This document shows, one piece after another, positions 33,633 through 39,753 of a DNA stretch of 39,753 bases. The notes beneath the pieces were generated by a model, which worked only from the letters and a program-made list of their open reading frames with translations, was not told where the DNA came from and searched no databases. Position 1 is the stretch's first letter. The number at the start of each line of letters is the position of its first letter. This DNA is from Microgenomates group bacterium RBG_16_45_19 (GTDB lineage: Bacteria; Patescibacteriota; Microgenomatia; UBA1400; RBG-16-45-19), in assembly GCA_001803415.1 (NCBI GenBank), contig MHDC01000017.1, positions 1 through 39,753 on the forward strand, in the 5' to 3' direction. The translations under genes and the position numbers were made by a program.

Positions 33633-35798
33633 ATGGCTATTAAAACTCTGACTTTGCCCGTCGGCAAGCAGACGCTTACTTTGGAAATTGGCCGGTATGC
33701 TGAACAGGCTAACGCTTGTGTCACCGCTCGCTTGGGTGATACCGTTGTGCTCGTTACTGCCGTCATGGGTCGGGCTAATCCCAACCTGGGTTATTTCCCT
33801 CTTTCCGTGGAATATCAGGAGAAATTATATGCCGGTGGTCGGATTAAAGGCTCGCGCTGGGTCAAACGCGAAGGTCGACCGACTGATGATGCCATCCTCA
33901 CCGCCCGTTTAATCGATCGCAGCATCCGGCCGTTATTTCCTGAAGGTTTGATGAGGGAAATCCAAATTGTGGCCACCGTCCTCTCGGCCGATGGCGTTAA
34001 CGATGCCGATATGCCGGCCATGTACGCGGCTTCGGCTGCTCTGGCCTGGTCTGATATTCCCTGGGGTGGACCGATCGCCGCCGTCCGTTTAGGACTGACC
34101 GCCAAAGGCGACTTTATCGTTAACCCCACTTTTGCTGAGAAAGCCGACAGTCAGCTTGATTTAGTTTTATCTGGCACCCAGTCAGCGGCCGTGATGCTCG
34201 AAGCTGGTGCCAACGAAGTCTCTGAAAGTCAGATGCTTCAAGCTTTTGAATTAGCCCAAACGGAAAATACCCGGTTGGCCACTGCGATTACCGACTTCGC
34301 CAAGGAGCTCGGCGTCACTAAACAAACCTTTACTTCACCGGTTATCGATGCCACCTTAACGGCCGCCGTCACTGCGGCCGTTAAAGATCAGCTGCCGGCC
34401 ATGATAACTAAACTTGGTCATTTGGAACCCACTGGTAAAGATGAGTTGGTCACTTCTCTAAGTGAGCAGCATCCAGATTTTCCCCCGGCCGATATTACTG
34501 CCGTCATCGACACTCTGCTCAAGCAAGCCATTCGGCGTCAAACTTTAACCAAGGGCGTAAGGCCGGACGGCCGCCAGTTAACCGAGATTAGGCCTTTAAG
34601 TTCCGCCGTCGCCGTTCTGCCGCGTACCCACGGCTCGGCCATGTTCCAGCGGGGCTCCACTCAAGCTTTAACCATCACCACTTTGGGCTCACCCGCTTTT
34701 AATCAGTTGATCGAAAACATGGAAGGTGAAGAAGCCAAGCGCTACATCCATCATTACATCATGCCCCCTTACTCGACTGGTGAAACCGGCCGGATGGGCT
34801 GGCCGTCCCGCCGCGAGGTGGGTCATGGAGCTTTAGCCGAACGGGCTTTAATTCCTATGATCCCTGATGAAGCTGACTTTCCCTACACCATCCGGGTGGT
34901 CTCCGAGCTCTTAAGCTCTAACGGTTCGACCAGCATGGCTTCGGTTTGTGGTTCGACTTTGTCTTTAATGGATGCCGGCGTCCCCTTAAAGAAACCGGTT
35001 GCCGGGATCGCCATGGGTTTATTGATTGAAGCCAAGCAACACTGCATCTTAACGGATATTCAAGGCTTAGAAGACCACACCGGCGATATGGATTTTAAAG
35101 TGGCTGGAACCAAGGATGGCATCACTGCCATGCAGATGGATTTGAAAGTCAAAGGCATCCCCTTGGCCATTTTAACCGAAGCCCTCGAACAAGCCCGGGT
35201 CGGACGTCAATTTATTTTAGATCACCTCTTCCAAACCCTGTCGGCTCCCAGGGCTCAACTGTCACCCTACGCCCCCAAAATCATTACCTTGACTATTCCG
35301 GTCGACCGTATCGGCGAAATCATTGGTCCGGGGGGCCGAGTCATTCGAGGAATTATTGAAACCACCGGGGCTCAGATCGACATCGAGGAAGATGGCCGAG
35401 TTTTTATTACCTCCACCGATGTCGAAGCTTTAACTAAAGCCAAAACCACCATCGAGACCATTATCAAAGAGGTTATGCCCGGTGAAGAGTACGATGGTAT
35501 CGTTTCCCGGATCGAGAGCTTTGGCGCCTTTGTTGACTTAGCACCAGGGAAAAGTGGTTTAGTTCACGTCTCCCAGTTATCACCCCAATTTATTCGCCAC
35601 CCGGAGGAAATTGTCAAGCTGGGTGACACCTTGCATGTCCGGGTGACCGAAATTGACTCCATGGGACGGATCAATTTGACCACTTTGACACCCGAGCACG
35701 AAGCTGAGGTCAAAGCCCGTCGTGAGTCCAACCGCCCGGCTGGGGCTAGTGGCCACTTCCGCTCCCGCCGACCCATGTCCCCGCCTCGCCACCGCTAA
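33633..35798 (+). CDS. pnp: Polyribonucleotide nucleotidyltransferase (PNPase)
   Basis: 721 residues. The first RNase PH core (about 10-145) and an alpha-helical linker are followed by the catalytic second PH core (about 305-550). That core contains GVRPDGR, ENMEGEEAKRYIHHY, GHGALAERAL and the TDIQGLEDHTGDMDFKVAGTKDGITA block with conserved catalytic aspartates. A KH domain (GEIIGPGGRVIRGI) and an S1 domain (YDGIVSRIESFGAFVDLAPGKSGLVHVSQL) end the protein, with a short Arg-rich tail. It degrades RNA 3' to 5' using phosphate. It probably acts with RNase J encoded 1.2 kb downstream. Confidence 0.97.
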   Translation: MAIKTLTLPVGKQTLTLEIGRYAEQANACVTARLGDTVVLVTAVMGRANPNLGYFPLSVEYQEKLYAGGRIKGSRWVKREGRPTDDAILTARLIDRSIRPLFPEGLMREIQIVATVLSADGVNDADMPAMYAASAALAWSDIPWGGPIAAVRLGLTAKGDFIVNPTFAEKADSQLDLVLSGTQSAAVMLEAGANEVSESQMLQAFELAQTENTRLATAITDFAKELGVTKQTFTSPVIDATLTAAVTAAVKDQLPAMITKLGHLEPTGKDELVTSLSEQHPDFPPADITAVIDTLLKQAIRRQTLTKGVRPDGRQLTEIRPLSSAVAVLPRTHGSAMFQRGSTQALTITTLGSPAFNQLIENMEGEEAKRYIHHYIMPPYSTGETGRMGWPSRREVGHGALAERALIPMIPDEADFPYTIRVVSELLSSNGSTSMASVCGSTLSLMDAGVPLKKPVAGIAMGLLIEAKQHCILTDIQGLEDHTGDMDFKVAGTKDGITAMQMDLKVKGIPLAILTEALEQARVGRQFILDHLFQTLSAPRAQLSPYAPKIITLTIPVDRIGEIIGPGGRVIRGIIETTGAQIDIEEDGRVFITSTDVEALTKAKTTIETIIKEVMPGEEYDGIVSRIESFGAFVDLAPGKSGLVHVSQLSPQFIRHPEEIVKLGDTLHVRVTEIDSMGRINLTTLTPEHEAEVKARRESNRPAGASGHFRSRRPMSPPRHR

Positions 35799-35840
35799 CT
35801 CACCCCTGTCAAACCGCCCTGGTTTTGTTAGGATGGATAC

Positions 35841-36911
35841 ATGGATCAGTCGAATCTTGGCGATGAAGTTGGTGCTTTACGCACCAAGCTCACTGAAGCC
35901 TCAGTCCCCGAAGATTTACATCTTAAAGCCGAAGCCATGATCAAACGTCTGGAACGGACGGCTCAACTGGGTGGTTTTGTTGAAGAATACGAAAAATTAA
36001 CTCACTATATAGATTGGGTGATTAAACTCCCGTGGCAGGCTTATTCCGGCGATAATTTGGATATCACTCACGCCAAAGCCATTCTCGATCAGCACCATTA
36101 CGGCATGGAGGATATCAAGAGTCGCATTCTGGAATATTTAGCCATTCTCAAACTAAACCGGGATCAGGATGCGACCCATAACCTCTCCCGAGCCCCCATC
36201 CTACTTTTAGTTGGCTTGGTCGGTACCGGCAAAACCACTTTTGCTTACTCGTTGGCCGAAGCTATGAACCGGCAAATTATCCGTATCCCCTTTGGCGGCA
36301 TGGGGTCCGGCCGTGATCTGCGTGGTCAATCCCGGCTCCATTTAGAGTCGGAACCAGGCTACGTCATCAAAGCTCTGGCTCGGGCCAAAACCAAAAATCC
36401 GGTCATTCTCCTGGATGAAATTGATCGGGTTTCGGAAGAATCCCGGGCGGATATTATGGGCGTCTTAGTTGAGCTCTTAGATCCGGAACAAAATCACAGC
36501 TTTTTGGATCATTATCTGGATTACCCCTTCGATGTCTCTCAAGTCCTGTTTATTGGGACCGCCAACGGCACTTCCCATATTGCCACTGCCGTCATGGACC
36601 GGATGGAGCCTTTAGCCATGCCGGCTTATAACGATCAGGAAAAATTGGCTATTGCCAAACAGTATTTATTTCCTAAAATAATGAAACAATCGGCTTTGCC
36701 CGAAGGGGTTTTAACTATTAATGACTCGGTTTGGACGCAAATCATCCGGCCTTTAGGTTACGATTCCGGTATTCGTTCTCTCCAACGTACGATCAGCGGC
36801 ATCGTTAGAAAAATTGCCCGCCAGTATGTTGAGGGGTCAGTCAAGAGTCTGGTCATCTCCCCGGAAAACATAAAAACTTATCTGCCCTCATACCGTACCG
36901 AGTTATTGTAA
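35841..36911 (+). CDS. Lon-like AAA+ ATPase without LON-N or protease domain
   Basis: 356 residues. Residues 1-105 match the Lon region just before the ATPase (YIDWVIKLPWQAYSGDNLDITHAKAILDQHHYGMEDIKSRILEYLA, split in pieces). Walker A is GLVGTGKT (125-132), Walker B is ILLDEIDRV (189-197), then sensor 1 TAN, arginine finger DRME and sensor 2 GIRSLQRTI. The protein stops where the Ser-Lys protease domain should begin; no such domain follows in any frame before RNase J at 36961. It also lacks the N-terminal LON substrate domain. It may be an unfoldase/remodelling factor rather than a protease. It sits between pnp and rnj in one strand block. Confidence 0.85.
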   Translation: MDQSNLGDEVGALRTKLTEASVPEDLHLKAEAMIKRLERTAQLGGFVEEYEKLTHYIDWVIKLPWQAYSGDNLDITHAKAILDQHHYGMEDIKSRILEYLAILKLNRDQDATHNLSRAPILLLVGLVGTGKTTFAYSLAEAMNRQIIRIPFGGMGSGRDLRGQSRLHLESEPGYVIKALARAKTKNPVILLDEIDRVSEESRADIMGVLVELLDPEQNHSFLDHYLDYPFDVSQVLFIGTANGTSHIATAVMDRMEPLAMPAYNDQEKLAIAKQYLFPKIMKQSALPEGVLTINDSVWTQIIRPLGYDSGIRSLQRTISGIVRKIARQYVEGSVKSLVISPENIKTYLPSYRTELL

Positions 36912-36960
36912 ACTTAACCAACCCCATTTAATTGATTAAATTCAAAAAAGGCTTTTATTT

Positions 36961-38613
36961 ATGAAACCATCATTATCTTTGATTCCCTTGGGTGGCATCG
37001 GCAATGTCACCAAAAACATGTATGTCTATGCTTTTGAAAACCAATATTTGTTAGTTGATTGCGGTATGGGTTTCCCCGACCCAACCATGCTCGGAGTCGA
37101 TTTACTTATTCCCGATGTCTCCTATCTACTCGATAAAAAGGAAGCCATTGTCGGTTTAATTCTGACTCACGCTCATGACGATCATATCGCCGGCTTGCCC
37201 TACATTCTGCCTCAACTCGGGACCAATTTCCCCATCTACGGATCTAAGTTAACCATTGGCTTCGCCGCCGACCGGCTGCATGAATTCGGTATTCCCGCCC
37301 GCTTTCAGGAATTACCCGACGGGCCGCTGACTCTGGGCCCCTTTACCATTAATCCGATTCGGGTCACCCATTCGGTACCCGATGCCCGTCACCTGGCTAT
37401 CACCACTCCGGCCGGGATTATTTATCACGGTACCGATTTCAAATTCGATCTTAATCCAGTCGACGGTGTCTTGCCCGATCTACAAAAAATGGCGGCCATT
37501 GGCAGTCAGGGAGTTTTAGCCCTGCTTTCCGATTGTCTTAACGCTGAAAGTAATGATTTTTCCCAGTCCGAGTCCACTTTAAAGGAAATGTTCCTCAGGG
37601 AAATGCGGGGCGTCAAAGGTAAATGTGTCGTCACCATCATGAGCTCCAATATCCATCGTATCAGCCAAGCGGTCGAAGCCGCTTTAGCCTACAATCGGAA
37701 AGTCGCTTTTGTTGGCCGGTCTATCGAACAAAATGTGGCTACCGCCACTAAATTGGGTTTCTTGAAATTACCCCAGCCCCACCTGATTAATAAACGGGAC
37801 ATTAAAAACGTCCATCCCAAGCACCTTTGTGTCTTAATTGCCGGTTCTCAAGGCCAAATTGGTTCCTCGCTCTCCCGAGCCGCAGAGGGTGAACACCAAC
37901 TGGTTACCATCACGCCCGATGATAAAGTCATTTTTGCTTCGGAAGCCATTCCCGGTAATGAGCAGAATGTCTACTCTACCATTGATACCCTCTCTAAAAC
38001 CGGGGCTGATGTCACTTATTCCGATATCGATGCCTCGGTTCACGTTTCCGGTCACTCCTCCAGTATCGAACAAAAACTCTTAATCAACTTGATTAAACCC
38101 CGGCACCTAATCCCCATTGGCGGGACTTACCACCATATGATCCAGTACCGTAAAAACGCCCGCTCCATGGGCTATCGTGATGATCATATTCACCTCTTGG
38201 ACAACGGTCAAATCTTGAAATTTGACCAGGACCGGGCTTGGGTTGATGCCACCTTGGATTTGAAAAACGTCATGGTCGATGGTTTAGGTGTTGGTGACGT
38301 CGGTCACATTGTTTTAAGAGACCGAGCTCGCATGAAAACCGATGGTATTGTCGTCATTATTGTCCCGGTGGAACAGCAAAGCGGCCAAGTCCGCGGTGAC
38401 ATTGAAGTTATTTCCCGCGGCTTTGTCTATATGAAAGAGTCCCAAGATATCGTGACGGCCATTAAGACTGAAGCTACCGCTTGTCTCAAGCACCGCGGTG
38501 TCGTCACCGATTGGCAGAACATCAGGAAAAAGATTGAAAACTCCGTCCAAAAGAAGCTCTACGACTTAACCGAGCGCCAACCCCTCATCCTCCCCGTCGT
38601 CATGGAAGTCTAA
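36961..38613 (+). CDS. rnj: Ribonuclease J
   Basis: 550 residues. The metallo-beta-lactamase core has the HxHxDH zinc motif THAHDDH (H70, H72, D74, H75). The beta-CASP domain follows, with MSSNIHRISQAVEAA, GRSIEQN, SGHSS and IPIGGTYHH. A C-terminal domain ends the protein. RNase J cuts RNA endonucleolytically and degrades it 5' to 3', processing mRNA and rRNA. It is the last gene of the nusA-to-rnj block, 49 bases after the Lon-like gene. Its stop is 9 bases from the convergent toxin gene. Confidence 0.95.
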   Translation: MKPSLSLIPLGGIGNVTKNMYVYAFENQYLLVDCGMGFPDPTMLGVDLLIPDVSYLLDKKEAIVGLILTHAHDDHIAGLPYILPQLGTNFPIYGSKLTIGFAADRLHEFGIPARFQELPDGPLTLGPFTINPIRVTHSVPDARHLAITTPAGIIYHGTDFKFDLNPVDGVLPDLQKMAAIGSQGVLALLSDCLNAESNDFSQSESTLKEMFLREMRGVKGKCVVTIMSSNIHRISQAVEAALAYNRKVAFVGRSIEQNVATATKLGFLKLPQPHLINKRDIKNVHPKHLCVLIAGSQGQIGSSLSRAAEGEHQLVTITPDDKVIFASEAIPGNEQNVYSTIDTLSKTGADVTYSDIDASVHVSGHSSSIEQKLLINLIKPRHLIPIGGTYHHMIQYRKNARSMGYRDDHIHLLDNGQILKFDQDRAWVDATLDLKNVMVDGLGVGDVGHIVLRDRARMKTDGIVVIIVPVEQQSGQVRGDIEVISRGFVYMKESQDIVTAIKTEATACLKHRGVVTDWQNIRKKIENSVQKKLYDLTERQPLILPVVMEV

Positions 38614-38622
38614 TCTCAATCA

Positions 38623-38886
38623 CTAACTCACCCAATTTTGCCACATCCGGTAAATTTCCCGCCGGTGACCGATTAAAACCACATAGATTACCTGTTTTGT
38701 TTTTCGATAGACAATCCGATAGTCTCCCACTCGAACGCGGTAAGCCCCCACCGTACCTTTAAGTTTCTCCTCACCTAAAAAAATCTGAGATCCCAACCAC
38801 CTGATTTTACGAGCGATAATTAATTGTTCAAATTTGGGTAATCTCCTTAATTGTTTTTCGGCCTTGGCTGTCAATATTACCCTCAT
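38623..38886 (-). CDS. RelE/ParE-family toxin
   Basis: 87 residues with the RelE fold pattern: an N-terminal beta strand and AKAEKQLRRLP helix, then VGAYRVRVGDYRIVYR and a terminal VVLIGHRREIYR. The C-terminal basic RRE-type residues are typical of ribosome-dependent mRNA interferases. The ATG overlaps the antitoxin stop by 4 bases, indicating a coupled type II toxin-antitoxin operon. Confidence 0.85.
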   Translation of the reverse strand: MRVILTAKAEKQLRRLPKFEQLIIARKIRWLGSQIFLGEEKLKGTVGAYRVRVGDYRIVYRKTKQVIYVVLIGHRREIYRMWQNWVS

Positions 38887-39122
38887 ATTCCCAGCTCGGT
38901 CGCGATTTCCTCAAAATCTTTTCCGGTGGCAATACCCGCTTCGGTTACCGCTTTTTTGTCGATATAATCCTCAAGATGAGATACCAATTGATCATACAAC
39001 CCTTTACCAATTAAATAAGCCTTCACTTGACTTCTTTTTGCCACCGCCACTGGATAGTCAGCCGCGGCGGCGATGGCTTTATTAGGATTGGCTTTAAGTT
39101 GAGACAGCGAAATTTGCGTCAT
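38883..39122 (-). CDS. Phd/YefM-family antitoxin
   Basis: 79 residues with the prevent-host-death N-terminus (SLSQLKANPNKAIAAAADYPVAVAKRSQVKAYLI), which forms the dimer and DNA-binding part, and an acidic C-terminal tail that would wrap around the toxin. It precedes and overlaps the RelE-like gene by 4 bases. A promoter with a 17-base spacer lies directly before the ATG; family members repress their own promoter. Confidence 0.82.
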   Translation of the reverse strand: MTQISLSQLKANPNKAIAAAADYPVAVAKRSQVKAYLIGKGLYDQLVSHLEDYIDKKAVTEAGIATGKDFEEIATELGI

Positions 39123-39128
39123 AGCTCA

Positions 39129-39157
39129 AATATACCAATTAATCGACCAATTCACAA
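39129..39157 (-). promoter_or_regulatory. Leaderless promoter of the toxin-antitoxin operon
   Basis: On the minus strand TTGTGA (39157-39152), a 17-base spacer and TATATT (39134-39129) are followed by exactly 6 bases and then the antitoxin ATG. This is the best-formed of the three leaderless-type promoters and is likely the site of Phd-mediated autorepression. Confidence 0.65.
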
Positions 39158-39190
39158 GACCAGTAACTATCACTCCGGGGGTGCAGTGAT

Positions 39191-39753
39191 CTAGACACAC
39201 CGGGATCCAAGATAATCCTTAATCCGCTCGGGGATCAGTTCATTTTCCGGAATCGGGACATCTTGAAGATCTTTAAGGCCAAATTTACCGGCATATAATT
39301 TGGCCAGGTTCCCACCCTGATCTAAATACGCTTTTACTTCCCTCATCCCTTGGTAATACATGCTTTCTCGGCCGTTGCTGCCTGGACTTCTGGTGTCCGT
39401 TAAACCTCGTTTTAATCGAAAGGTTCGTCTAAATGCCAGTGGCCGGCCAAATATTTTAAAGCGTGGTGTTTCCGGGAAATCAGGGCAGTCTGGGGCGACA
39501 GATAATCACCCAGAAACGAGGCTAAGCCCTCTTCGGTTTTGAGATAAAATGGCCAAGGTTTTTGAAAGAGGGGTTTAACCTGTCGAGACATGTTGACCGC
39601 TCGGACCACATGACCGTCAATTTCATGGGCTAGGGTATTATCCAAGTCACAAAAATCCCAGTTAATTTCTTGGCTCCACGAGTTTCGCACTTCACGTCAC
39701 CATCAATTCATAACGCAGGGCCTCAGTGATAGCTGATTTAATGGTTTCCCATT
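39191..39753 (-). pseudogene. Broken DUF1704 (QEGLA/MATCAP-like) zinc peptidase gene
   Basis: Three reading frames are needed to read it. The outer fragment (39753 to about 39680) ends in TGA. The middle fragment (39690-39412) carries LAHEIDGHVVRAVN, the HExxxH zinc site, and TEEGLASF, the family signature. After TAA at 39412-39414 a third frame gives FRLKRGLTDTRSPGSN, then MYYQGMREVKAYLD from 39361, and ends at the TAG at 39193-39191 with a typical DUF1704 C-terminus. The last junction is a one-base shift near 39415-39425. Family members are HExxxH metallopeptidases related to tyrosine carboxypeptidases. The breaks may be real decay or errors at the contig end; the N-terminal half lies outside. 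Confidence 0.75.
39676..39753 (-). repeat. Right copy of the 78-bp inverted repeat
   Basis: The reverse complement equals bases 14-91 exactly. It is the outermost known part of the DUF1704 pseudogene and reaches the last base of the window. Confidence 0.95.

Noticed and set aside
36912-36960. Remnant of a Lon protease domain after the AAA+ gene
   Set aside because: Only 49 A/T-rich bases separate it from RNase J, with a TTTAATTGATTAAA palindrome and no coding pattern.
39405-39430. Programmed -1 frameshift in DUF1704
   Set aside because: No standard slippery heptamer precedes the stop in frame, and the gene is already broken further upstream; decay or sequencing error is simpler.
1-39753. 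Circular molecule closed by terminal overlap
   Set aside because: The terminal repeat is inverted, not direct, so simple circularisation is not supported.

Overview
The window looks like one contig (about 39.8 kb, close to half G+C) from an ultra-small bacterium of the Candidate Phyla Radiation (Patescibacteria), most like Microgenomates. This is inferred from gene content: paired PMT-like and DUF2298 membrane proteins, a PilN/PilO block with a fibronectin-III protein, a shortened IF-2, a Lon-like protein without a protease domain, and almost no Shine-Dalgarno motifs before start codons. TGA behaves as a stop. No rRNA, tRNA or CRISPR array was seen, and no gene-free stretch exceeds 300 bases.

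Layout. 1-746: the end of a DUF1704-type peptidase fragment running into an IS1595/IS1016-type transposase. 851-7603 (minus strand): alpha/beta hydrolase, RsmA/Erm-type rRNA methyltransferase, GT39-like membrane transferase, LepA, MurJ. 7653-16862 (plus strand): ribosomal protein S20, then PilN, PilO, a small membrane protein, an Fn3 protein and a proline-rich membrane protein, followed by a surface-glycan set (GT2, FAD oxidoreductase, GT-C membrane protein, HAD phosphatase, GT4, methyltransferase). 16852-19225 (minus strand): FkbM methyltransferase and a GT39-like protein, divergent from a DUF2298 protein (19278-21302). 21303-24700: an A+T-rich insert holding a single secreted subtilase with FG-GAP repeats and a dockerin-like end, flanked by 39-bp perfect direct repeats. 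24729-27371: divergent tpiA and a UvrD/PcrA helicase. 27410-29367: an exported helical protein, a lipoprotein and a membrane-anchored hydrolase. 29456-38613: a gene-expression and RNA-decay block (nusA, infB, a degenerate DHH-family protein, rpsO, pnp, a Lon-like AAA+ ATPase, RNase J). 38623-39122: a RelE/Phd-type toxin-antitoxin pair. 39191-39753: a broken DUF1704 gene whose outer 78 bases repeat bases 14-91 in inverted orientation.

The genes fall into three working groups: cell-envelope and pilus assembly with glycan modification; translation, transcription and RNA turnover; and mobile or accessory pieces at the contig edges and at 21.3-24.7 kb. The observations most worth following are the subtilase insert that duplicates the overlapping 3' ends of DUF2298 and tpiA, the inverted repeat at the contig ends, a recurring -10 box exactly 6 nt before ATG (leaderless transcripts), a terminator-like hairpin in the nusA leader, and two enzyme relatives stripped of catalytic parts (DHH-like and Lon-like).
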